12,326 bases of DNA from Cephalothrix spiralis (lineage: Eukaryota; Nemertea; Palaeonemertea; Archinemertea; Cephalotrichidae), in contig JAUCNG010288849.1 in the NCBI GenBank assembly GCA_032353305.1, forward strand, positions 1 through 12,326, given 5' to 3'. A model generated the notes under the pieces. That model ran no database searches. It was not told the DNA's origin and was given only the letters and a program-made list of their open reading frames with translations. Position numbers and translations under genes: made by a program. Within the stretch, counting starts at the first letter, position 1, and the number at the start of each line of letters is the position of its first letter. Below, in pieces: positions 1 through 9,900 of the stretch.

Positions 1-736
1 AACATCGTATGTGAAGGGCAATTATAGCAATCATTGAGCAATTTTAGTCAATATATGAAGTACATGTTGGATAAACAGTGCGGTAGAAAAATGTAGAGAG
101 AAAAACACATCAATCGGTGTCGACAGTATATAAAAAACGCAATTTAGTTAGAATTTAGCCAATTTTGAAAATTTGATTTGGAGTAGAATGCGACAGCATT
201 ATCGACATTATCACCATCACCATGTGCTCCTACTAACTCCTTTTCGCCACTGTCACACATAAATGGGTCAAAAAATCTTCATTTTCCACTTTACACGGCT
301 GTAATGTAAACAACCAGTACATCTGACCGTATGATCTGCCAGATGTCGAGTTAACCCCATCATTTCTGAACGTAACACGCTAATACTCTCCATGAGTCTA
401 AAAAACACCTGCAAATAGCCTTCCGTATGCGAAATATATTAGTTATATTAATTAGTGCTCGTTACTCCCCTTTCAATCATGACCTTTGATTGAGATAATT
501 AAAACGCCTAAATTTTATAGGGTGGGAGCTGACCCCTGAACTTAAATGTCCTAAATAGGCCCTATAGCATAAGTTGACCCTGACCCCCTAATGTAGCATA
601 AGGTTAGGGCCAAAGGGTCGATCAGCTTGGGGCCAATGGGTCCAATGGACGTTTGGGATCAGAGACTATACATTGAAACATATATAATATATCCCTTACA
701 GTGGCTACCAAAGATCCAATTCATAATAATTCAAAC
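1..736. other. Left edge: probable TMED intron, no exon recognised
   Basis: This is the DNA downstream of the TMED exon 1 donor on the minus strand. I searched it for the next GOLD-domain exon and found none. Around 530-660 there are short GGGTCA/GACCC-rich repeats, including two copies of TAGCATAAG followed by T/G and T (about 566 and 595). I see no other feature. Confidence 0.5.
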
Positions 737-742
737 ACTTAC

Positions 743-994
743 CTCAAACGAAAGATGGAACTCTGAACCTTGTTTCATATGTTGATAAAAACATTCCTCG
801 GCTCCAGCTCCTATCTCAATTTTGAACTCAAATGTCATCCCAGGCAGTGCGTTTGGATTATTTGGATTAAAGTGATCGTATAAATCCATAGCTGGTGGTT
901 GGGTACCACCCTCTGGTGTTGGGGTCTCATCTTGTAACGTTAAAAGGATGCAATATGTAAAAGTGTACAACGATATCCATATGGACGCCGCCAT
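743..994 (-). CDS. p24/TMED family cargo receptor (TMED6-like), first coding exon only
   Basis: This exon encodes the start of a transmembrane emp24-domain protein, a type I membrane protein that cycles between ER and Golgi and helps package cargo into COPI/COPII vesicles. Its 84 codons begin with a signal-peptide-like segment (MAASIWISLYTFTYCILLTL). A Pro/Asn/acid-rich spacer follows (residues about 22-50). Then comes the first strand region of the GOLD domain: FEFKIEIGAGAEECFYQ (residues 55-71), with the ECFYQ motif typical of p24 proteins, and FHLSFE at the end. The start at 994 is preferred over an in-frame Met at 1027 because its context is AAAATGG and the signal peptide then begins at once. 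The exon ends in phase 0 at consensus donor GTAAGT (742-737). No following exon is recognisable in 1-736, so the gene probably continues beyond the left edge. The spacer before the GOLD domain resembles TMED6-like invertebrate proteins, but the exact subfamily is a guess. Confidence 0.8.
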
Positions 995-1381
995 TTTGGG
1001 ACACGTCAGAAAACTGAATCGAATCAATATTTCCCATATAAAAGCTATAACAGCGAGCGTTCAATGTGAATTCAGAGTCTGTCATATAAATGCTTACCAG
1101 TGCAGGTGACATTTCATAGTAAATTCACAGCTGAGCGATATGTCAACATAAATTCACTTAATTGAACGACATTCTTAAAAGCATAATACGGAAATCTGGT
1201 GGACATTATAATGAAATAACATAGCATGCAGTCATTAAATTGTCATTGAATAAGCCTGAAGAATCGACATTCGAAATCGAATGAAAAAGTAATTGAGCAG
1301 GTTTTATGTCGTTACATGTATATTTTAACTGTGTCAATCGTGAATTTTATATTTGTACTCACTTTTGGGATCTTCTAGCTG
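995..1381. other. Upstream flank of the TMED gene
   Basis: This stretch lies 5' of the TMED start codon and presumably holds its 5' UTR and promoter. No consensus TATA box on the minus strand, no CpG-rich patch and no divergent gene is apparent. It contains one TACATGTA octamer (1313-1320). Confidence 0.4.
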
Positions 1382-2548
1382 ACTATTATAAGTCAAAGCC
1401 AAATATAAATCTCAAAATCTAAAATAATATCATACTTTTTTGTTCATATATTTAAACAAAAGCATATGACTAAAAGCATTGGGCAGTGGAACGTGTGAGA
1501 TTTCCGAATTGGATAAATCTATCCTAAGTCATAACTCCTGTATTTTGTTTATATATCGAGATCATCCTGTCAGAATCAATTAAGATAGATTAAGACATAA
1601 TAGGTCAGATCGGAGCGTAGGACTAATTTAATGGTTTTTTACGGTTTTCAAATTACGATACTTGAAATAACAACTCAGGATTAGAGTACGATATCAAAGA
1701 CGCAAACCGAAGGGATCACATTAAACGATAGCTCAAAATTAGTGGTAATTAGTCAAATTTGTTTGAAGAAAAACAAATCAAAAGGTTGCCTTAGGCTTTG
1801 TGATCCTTTGTAAAGCCCAAGGATAGTATTAAATATCATATCAGGTATATATTCCTGAAATATGCTATCCACTGACAGTTTGTTGCTAAAGTCTTTATCA
1901 TATAAATTGTCAGGAGTTAATGGACTCCATTTTTGAAGACGAAGAAAAAATGTGTTAAGAAACAATTAGGCCTATAGATTTGGTCTTGGAGATGAAACTT
2001 ATCGATTTAGGTTTTGAACATTCATATTTTGGCATATAATTTTTGGAAAAGAAATAGATTTTGAGATAGTTTTAGCAGTCAATCTCAAAATTTAAACAAT
2101 TTTTTGTCAAAATATGCAATTCACTAAAGAATCTATGCAGTTTCTAGAATACATTTTAAACTAATTGTCTATAAATGTTTTTTGGAAAAATAATAATTTT
2201 ATTGACTTTTAATTGGTACTAAATATTGTTCAAATGCAAAAAGTTTGCAAATGTTTTAGTCATCAAAATCAACATTTTGTAAACTTATTATAAACAATTA
2301 TATGCCAAAAGATAAATTAATATATATAGTTAACTACCTAAATCTATTAGTTTATTCTCAAAGTCTATAAAGGTTTTTTTTAAAGGTCTTACTTTACTTA
2401 ACACTTTGTTTTTCAAAGCGGAATCTTCATTACTTCATGTGTCATCTAACTTAGAAGTTTCCAAATGAATAAAAAAGTATGAGTATGTTATTATTTTCAA
2501 TTTTGAGATCCTTTTGAAATACCAAGTGCCTCCGGCTTTACTATTATA
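1382..2548. repeat. Long imperfect inverted repeat 1 (interrupted foldback)
   Basis: The outer arms are ACTATTATAAGTCAAAGCC (1382-1400) and its imperfect complement GGCTTTACTATTATAG (2534-2549). They are followed inward by matching blocks near 1410-1450 and 2465-2510. Inner arms (about 1915-2050 and 2270-2440) pair over blocks such as TTTTGGCATATAATT near 2028 and its complement near 2295. The left arm carries about 450 bp of extra, unpaired DNA (about 1460-1910), perhaps a later insertion. No protein-coding gene is seen, so a non-autonomous foldback or MITE-type element is the likely class. Confidence 0.55.
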
Positions 2549-2833
2549 GGCACATGATAAAACAGATATGATAGTCCCAATTCAATTTATGGTATTTTGA
2601 ATAATCTTTTAATCTATAGCTATGTTTTCCATGCACATGTTTCAAGTGGCGTAGGATCGAGTGGGAAGGTGGGAACGGCTATATTAAATATAGTCACTCA
2701 ATTTGGGGAGAGTGGGGTATGATGTAACTACTAGCGTTGTAGGTATTATTTGAGCTACGATCATTATTAAGGGAGCTAGAGGCTAAAGTCTTATCAACAA
2801 CTCCCCCGAATTCTCACGTCGCTGGCTTTACCC
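2549..2833. other. Spacer between foldbacks 1 and 2
   Basis: This AT-rich DNA shows no gene. It includes a G-rich stretch near 2655-2720 and a short palindrome TATATTAAATATA near 2680. No function is evident. Confidence 0.4.
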
Positions 2834-3505
2834 TTTAAGGTATCATAATATAGCATGACAATTTTGAATTTTTTTTTATTGCATATATTGATTCCTTTAG
2901 TTAAGAGGATAATTTTCGTGTAAAATATTCGTGCCTACAAGGCCCTACATGTTGAGAAAGTCATTAAAAAATTGTTTGTATTATTCCTTTCATATAGCAT
3001 GCAGGTGAGATGATTAAAATCGCAAAATATCAATTTTAAGGCATTCGCAAATTCATCTGTTTTGTTGCATTCAAATTAAAATAGCTCGCAGACAGTTCAT
3101 CGGACCTTCTTTAAACTTCACAACTTGTGTCTTCCTTATAAACATATCTATGTAAATGGATCCTCGTCGTTTTTTGGTATCTTTTTTATTTTTGGATAAA
3201 TAAGAAATTTTGTGTTGAAGAAAAAAACATTTTATTACCTAATTCTTACATGTATGTCAAATTTCTCAAAAAATAAAAAAAGACATCAAAAACCTACAAG
3301 GATGCATCTTATATAATCTTTTAATGAAGACACCTGCGAAATTTTAAGAAGATCCGATGATCCGTTTGAGAGCTATTTTTTAGGACTTCCTCAACATGCA
3401 TAAAAATGTAGGCTTGAATTTTTTACATGGAAATGATTCTCTTAACTTAAGGAATCATTATATGCAATACAAAAAATTCAAAATTCTTCGTGCACATACC
3501 TTAAA
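2834..3505. repeat. Long imperfect inverted repeat 2 (foldback, ~670 bp)
   Basis: The two halves are diverged reverse complements over most of their length. The ends are TTTAAGGTAT (2834) and ATACCTTAAA (3496-3505). Paired inner blocks include ATTTTGAATTTTT, TATTGCATATA and TTAAGAG on the left, with their complements at 3415-3490, then CATCGGACCTTCTTTAAA (3099) against its complement near 3340-3360. Pairing continues to a centre near 3200. No coding frame is seen, which fits a foldback mobile element. Confidence 0.65.
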
Positions 3506-3628
3506 CTGGTTCCAAGCACTGAGGTCACATGCAATTTCAATGAAATAACAAATAATCGATCACTTAATATTTAAATGTGTCACATTTATTGCACTACAAA
3601 AATGATTGTAAATATATTTGACATGATA

Positions 3629-4509
3629 TAATATGTGACCCGAGATATTAAAATGAGTATTTATGGCACAATTTATAAAAAATGCCTATTTTTTTATTTT
3701 TCAGAATCTAGAATTCAACAGCTTTTGAAGAGTACAAAATATTTTACTCCTAATCAAAGTATTTACCACGTTATAAGCATTTAATGACGTGAACGTGGAA
3801 AATCATATATGTATAAGAATGAACACGTGGATCATTTTTAGAATAGTAACACTTGTATCACAAAAAAATAGTAATAAAAATTAATTCACTAAATCCAAGA
3901 TGAAAAATGTCTAAAACATACAATTCTAGTCAAAATACTAAGTTCCTGAACTTATATATCAATGTTTTTTGTTCCATCAATGTTGTTTCAAATATATACT
4001 TTTGTATACAAGTAATCTTCAAATCAAAATATTGACTTTGGTGCCAAAATGATATGGAAAAGGGAATGGCAAATACTCTCAAACCCCTGGCTTAGCACAG
4101 TAAATGGTTCACAAATAATCTCAAAACTGATGACAAATCTGGGTTGAGAGACTATTTGTGTACTATTTTAGTGGAGTTCGAGACTATTTGCCATTCACTT
4201 TTTCATATTATTTTGGCATCAAAGTCAATATGCATCAAAGTCAATATTTAATTTGAAAATGACTTTTAATGTATACAAAAAGGATTATATTCATTTGAAA
4301 CAGGACAAATAACATCAGGAACATTTACAAGTGTCAAAGTTTTATAATTTTAGGCACTGTTTTGACTTGAATTGTTGGTGTCAGATATTTTCCATCTTGA
4401 GTTTAGTAACTCAACTAAAATTGTAAATAAAGTAACATAGCTTTTAATATCTCGAAATATTAATCAGCAGAGAGCGACTCATTTCGATATCATCTCGGGG
4501 CACATATTA
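3629..4509. repeat. Foldback element 3 with terminal inverted repeats and TA flanks (~880 bp)
   Basis: The ends are TAATATGTGACCCGAGAT (3629) and, as reverse complement, TAATATGTGCCCCGAGAT (ending 4509), one mismatch in 18. The innermost ~550 bp (about 3880-4430) are arms of a second, longer imperfect pairing. Blocks such as AAATATTGACTTTG, GCCAAAATGATATG and GGCAAATACTCTC at 4026-4083 recur inverted at 4170-4250. TA at each end is consistent with a TA target duplication of Tc1/mariner-type insertion. No transposase frame is present, so this would be a non-autonomous element. Confidence 0.6.
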
Positions 4510-4608
4510 CCACGATAGTCTGAGATTAAGACAACTTCATTCCTAATATTCATTCAAAGTTATGACACATGATTTACATAAAATCAGGAATACAATACAC
4601 TACCAGGC

Positions 4609-5247
4609 TGGCCACTATTTTTTCGTTCTCCGTTTCCCTGAAAAATCTGTTTCTCTGAAAAATCTGTTAACTCCGCGTTAAATGTAAATGATTTAGATTT
4701 TTACACCAAATATAGATATGACATTTTTTATAACCTATGGCCTGAATATAGGGCCCAGGTTTTTCCGGAACCTCGTCGATTTTAGGTCAAAATCTGCAAA
4801 ATGAACAAGTTATTAATCCTGCATTTTTAGCTTCCCTTAAACTTTTTGGCTTATTTATTTTCCCTGTAAGTCACAAACCGTTGAGAAGAGATTTTATAAT
4901 GTATATGCAAGGATTATAACAACACCAATTACATTTTTGCTATACATGTAATTATATCTTTTAATTAAAAAAGAATAACGTCTTAAATTTTATCATGCTC
5001 GATACTTCGATGGCATTTTTAGAATCTCCATTTCGTAGCATTCAGGAAATGTATACTTTTATAGATGTATAAATTTTCACAACGGTTTGTGACATCAAAT
5101 GAAATTAAATAAAGCCAAAAGTTTTAGGGAAGCTCCTTAATTTCCAGGTTTGCAGATTTCTTGACGGATTTCATTTTTTTGTTGCCTTAATTTGATTTTG
5201 ATTCCCTGACATTTCCAGGAATTCCAGGAATACAGGGTGAGTGGCCA
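4609..5247. repeat. Long imperfect inverted repeat 4 (~640 bp)
   Basis: The ends are TGGCCAC (4609-4615) and GTGGCCA (5241-5247). Paired blocks include AGCTTCCCTTAAACTTTTTG and GTCACAAACCGTTG on the left (4830-4885), with their complements at about 5080-5135. The left arm also holds a direct repeat of CTGAAAAATCTGTT (about 4637 and 4656). Similar size and structure to its neighbours suggest another foldback element. Confidence 0.6.
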
Positions 5248-5917
5248 TCATGATTACAGTTAGGCTTTTTACAATTCAAAATATAATATACACTTCCAAG
5301 TACATGTTATGTATTTACAAAACGAGCCGATTTGAATTCTAAGCAATTTAAAAAGGAGTTGTGGAGTATTTCATCTTTATCCTTTACAGGCTAACTATTC
5401 CAGGATTTGGGTTACGGTAAAGGTTCATGGTTCCCTTAGTTTTCCATGTTTCGGAGTCATTGTAGCGGGGTCACTGTTAGCGGGATAAATAGGGAAGAAA
5501 TGCGACCTGTTGAAATGGTTGCAGGACTTTTAGACCCCAAACGTTTCGGCCACAAGTTCACTTTCTGCTCTAAACATTTCTGCCCCAGTACAACTTTTGA
5601 AGCATTTCTGATACAATTAGTTATAGATTAAATTGCGAAGAATACCAAATACGGAGAGATTTGAGAGTGAGAAAATTTCCGAAACTTCCAGGGCTGAACT
5701 GTCTGGGCCGGAAAGTCCTACAACCGTTTAAATATCGGTATGAGCTAGATTTTAAATTTAAATGGCACAAGAAATACAAATAATATTTTATACAATGAAA
5801 TGCTCGTTGTATAATTTTCAGCTAGAAATGAGAAATTATAGGAATACATTGGTTAGAAACTCTAAGTAAAACGTTAAATAACGGTGTTATCTTATTGCTA
5901 AACTATTATTTGACGGG
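5248..5917. other. Unassigned stretch between foldbacks 4 and 5
   Basis: No gene is supported. A 61-codon plus-strand frame at 5446-5631 has no recognisable domain, splice context or family resemblance, and I treat it as chance. The rest is AT-rich with no clear structure. Confidence 0.4.
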
Positions 5918-6597
5918 AGATATCAAAAGGGGTCGCTTTCGACCAGATTTTTAAAATGCAAGCATCAGCGAAAATTACAATATTTTAAGATTCAAGTCTT
6001 AATCATAAAGTTATTTACAATTCAGCATGAGCATTAGATGAAATATCGATAATTTTGTGGTACACAAAGTTAAGGTATCGTATTCATTTGTATTGCGGCC
6101 ACTGCGTTTCAGCGAACTACGAACTGACAAACCAAGAACTACGAACTGGTAAACCACGAACGGTTTTTGTGACAATTATCGAATTAAAATGTTTTCATAA
6201 TGAACAGATCCCAATTAATATTTTCTAATAAAAGAACAAATTGTAGGTTGACTTTGTTATCTTTATTATTCCGTGTTCCAATATAGAATTTGTTTCACGG
6301 ATAATAAAGATGACAAAATCAACATAAAAATTAAATTTTTCATTAAAAATGATGAATTGGGACCTGTTCATTATGAAGAAAATATTTTTTTAATATTTCT
6401 CTCAAAATTGGAAAAATATAACAGTTCGTGGCTTGCCAGTTCGTAGTTCTTGGTTTGTCAGTTCGCAGTTTGTCAAAACCTGTCTGTACAAGTATTTTCT
6501 TACATTTTAAGATTTTCTCCTAAAATAAATTTAAGTTTATACCAACTGAAAAAGTTGATTTTTAAAATTTGGTCGAAGCGACTTCTTTTGTTATATC
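5918..6597. repeat. Long inverted repeat 5 (outer arms), downstream of SSU72
   Basis: The outer arms at 5918-5958 (ATATCAAAAGGGGTCGCTTT and onward, GACCAGATTTTTAAAAT) and 6558-6597 are near-complementary. Pairing is weak between the outer arms and the nested palindrome at 6113-6473. The right arm ends 204 bp downstream of the SSU72 stop codon, so SSU72's 3' UTR may run into it. Confidence 0.55.
6113..6473. repeat. Nested near-perfect palindrome with internal ACGAACT repeats
   Basis: The left arm (from about 6113) and right arm (to about 6473) pair over about 170 nt each, with few mismatches in the outer 55. GACAAACCAAGAACTACGAA on the left has its exact complement on the right. Inner blocks TCATAATGAACAGATCCCAA (6195) and ATCTTTATTATTCCGTG (6260) also have close complements. 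The outer arms repeat GAACTACGAACTG about twice each. The centre is near 6285. Arm similarity is higher than in the other foldbacks, which suggests a younger element. Confidence 0.75.
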
Positions 6598-6801
6598 CGG
6601 GTACATAATTTTAGAAATGACGTCATAAATGTTCTAACCATAACGGGGGCACACATTATTAGAGAGGAGTCGAGCCTCAACATCACATGAATGGGTGGGT
6701 GGCGAGGGTGGGTCTTAATATTTAAATGTGTAGTTCATAAATATCGATATCACGGATGACCCTCTAAATGAGAAAAACAGCACAAAAACAATACCTAACG
6801 T

Positions 6802-6903
6802 TTAATAATATGATATTGTGTGTAATATACTCCGATGATATTGATCTTCAAATGCGTGGACTATTTCATCAATTTCATCTTCCATATCGGTCGAATCTTC
6901 GAG
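6802..6903 (-). CDS. SSU72: SSU72 coding exon 5 (residues 162-194) and stop
   Basis: After acceptor CTATTTTAG the exon encodes LEDSTDMEDEIDEIVHAFED followed by a short tail ending ILHTISYY and TAA (6804-6802). This matches the acidic C-terminal helix and the 'LHT...FY' ending of animal SSU72. A minus-strand ATTAAA overlaps the stop codon and cannot by itself be a useful poly(A) signal. Confidence 0.93.
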   Translation of the reverse strand, partial: LEDSTDMEDEIDEIVHAFEDQYHRSILHTISYY

Positions 6904-9900
6904 CTAAAATAGAAAAGGAGTAATTGTCAAGATTTTTTTGACGAAGCGATGCAGAAAAACATTTTCAAAATCTATTTTAACCCTAATAAGTCATATTTGG
7001 GTAGGACATTTTCACAGAAATAGGCCTCCTATTTGAAACTAGGAATAAATACCGTGAGGATAATTTGTTACAGTTATATATAGCTTTATACAATCATCCA
7101 AACTTATATGTCTGTTAGTGGTCAACAAAAGGGCTCGGAAAATATAGCGGCGCGTAGATTAAAGGACCAAGAAACATTTCAGTCATTGGATTCACATTCT
7201 TTTAATCCATTTGAATTACATTTTTGTAACACGCCTAAACATAGTGCGCCTGAAAAGGTTTTAACTTTTGAAACCCGCTTTTTCTAAATTTTGATTATAA
7301 GCAGTTCGTCAGTGCAATCCTTTCGATACATGAAGAAAGAAAAAAAATCAACCGACTCATTTTCGAGTTTTGCGCATTTGCATCTAGTTCCCGCACCCCT
7401 TAAGATCTACCACATATTTTTTTCGATTCTGTAGTTTTTATGTACATGTATATCAGAAGATCAGAAAAATTGGTTTTCAACGGTTCTTGTTTTTCAGGCT
7501 TGCAAATAATATTCACACAAAATAAAACCACTTACCACTTGAGCTAAATGGCAAATAATAAATGCACCAATTGTTGCTTCTTCATGATTATCTTGGATAT
7601 CAAGGTTCAAAACATGAACTAATTTATCATTATCCTTTTCTCGATTTTCTAATTCTGAAAAAGATACGAACAAATGTACTTAGTGTAAAGCGTGTAATGG
7701 TATATTGCATTCATGTAAATAACAAACTAATTGTGGCTTGTATTCAGACGTGTGCGCCGCCGCGCCCCGCCAATTAATTTCTCTTCGCCACCGCCGCCGA
7801 TCAAAATCAGCGTCGACGTATTTATCGGCGCGCCGCCGAGAGTGTTGTCTGACTTGTCTCGTATACATTTTTTGAACGATTGAGATTTGATTTTTAAGTA
7901 TGAATCCTCGAATTTTAGGGTATTAAATTGTACTACACTGCATGTACTGTAATGATATTATGTTCAAAAATTTTAAACATATTTTAAGTTCATATATTTT
8001 CATTTCATTTTTTGGAATATCGACAAAACTATGATGTTTTGCATAACGCCGACTCCGGTAATATCAAGCTTAGCAACCGCCAACGTGGCCAAAACGGATC
8101 ATCCGCCTCCGCCGAGCAATGTCACGTCGGCGAAACCCGCGGCAAACACGTCTTATTGTATTGATCTGTATTGGAAAAGACAGAGGAAGTTGGAAGAACT
8201 TGGAATTCTTTTTTCACATCCATTTGTTAAAAGCACCTACATGCTGTACACATTTTAAATGTTATACATGTATCACAGATAATCACAACACTGCTACTGC
8301 TATCTGACTTACCTTCAATACATTGATCATATACTCTTTCTTCACAAGTAAAAACGACATCAAATTGATCATAGCATGCTTGGAACCTCTCTGGCCGCGT
8401 TTTAATTCTTTTATTTCTATCTAACATATGGAGAAGTCCATTTTGTGTATATCTGTGAGAAATTGTTAAGGACATATTAATGCAATCAGCTGCACTTGCT
8501 CGGTCTTGCAAGTCACATTCAATGTATTCATCTCTAGTCCTTTTGTCGTTTGAATACAATTTTGTCTCGAATCTGACATGTACATATGTCTATGACCGTA
8601 TGACGTCAGTCGTCTATTATACAAAAATGGAGTCGAGTGTATATTTCTGATAATTATGGTATACTTCTCAAACATCAAGCTCGCGGGACCGGCTGTTTGA
8701 GAAGCTCTATTACCATCTTAGTAGAATCCGTATCGATTTTCTTTCGTTTATGAACACAATGGGTTTGAGTAAATTCCATAACAATAAAAATGTTCGTAGA
8801 CTCTACATTACCTTTCCAATTATATCCCGCCATAATATTGCTTTGACATTTTGCCTTCATGCAAATATGTTGAGAAATATTATATTTTAACTTTGGTCTC
8901 TTAGCCCTAAATAATATTGTATCTCTAGATATCACATGGTTCCTCTACAAATGTTGGTTAGACTTGTTTCTCTTTTATTGTACCGTAGTATAAGGGACTG
9001 AAATTTGTAATGAGACCAAAATAAAACAAGATTGTGCAAGACGTGTGATTTCGAGCTTTAGAAGGGGACAAAATAAAAGCTCGCCAAAGTTCTTGATTTT
9101 CATGCTGTACTGTATTAATTTCAAAAAGGATACAAGGTCTTATCTTTCGTAAGCAAGTCTCTGTACATATCCTCATATGTTGTGCTGAAATCATAAATGT
9201 TTGGTTTGTCAGGAGAGGGACCTGGAAGCTTGACTTGATTTCCTGATCCAAAAGATCTTACATAAAATCCTTTTTTGCTGAAAATAAAAAAGAAAAATTC
9301 ATTAAAGCTTTTGAGGCACACTCTGAAAAAATGATATCCATAAGTTATATCTATGAATGGTGCACCAAATGACCCAAAACCTCAATTTTGTATATGTTTT
9401 AAAAATGGTACCAGGTAACAATTTAAGAGAATTGTTCAATTCAACAGCAGTTGTTCAATTGCTTAATTATCAAACATATGGTGGAAGGGACATGCCAAAA
9501 TGTAAAACTACAGCAGAATACAGAATTACAATGAAACACTGCAAAATTTAACAGATTCTTCAAATTGGTTTCAAGACATCAATGATATCTAAAGTCTAAG
9601 ACTACAAAAAAGATTTGCAAATGAAATTGGTTGTTTAGCTGTTGGCAAATTTTGTAGGCAAACATTTTCAGCACCTATTGATCCTACAGTACACATCTTG
9701 GTTCAATTGACAATTTGGGGGCAACATTTTGCTGAAGTTCCAGTACCAAAATTTGATCCTGAGTTGAGTTAATTATCCAATAACTTCATCAAAGCTACCT
9801 TTGCTTGGGCTGTAGGAGCATATGTACAGTACAGTTTGAAAGCCTGAAACTGATGTGCTCTTTTTGTTTGTTCGGTCATCAACTTAAATCTATCAAAGTA

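Noticed and set aside
927-1112. Minus-strand frame overlapping the TMED exon in another frame
   Set aside because: It is a shadow of the TMED exon and its 5' flank. The GOLD-domain frame is the real one.
1753-1965. 70-codon minus-strand open frame
   Set aside because: It falls in the extra DNA and inner arm of foldback 1, is low in complexity at its start, and shows no family resemblance.
5446-5631. 61-codon plus-strand open frame in the foldback-rich region
   Set aside because: It has no recognisable domain, no supporting splice sites, and lies between repeats. A frame of this length is expected by chance.
8031-8258. 75-codon plus-strand frame in SSU72 intron 3
   Set aside because: Its Pro/Ala-rich part simply reflects the CpG-rich patch. 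No splice partner or known domain is visible, so I describe the patch but do not call a gene.
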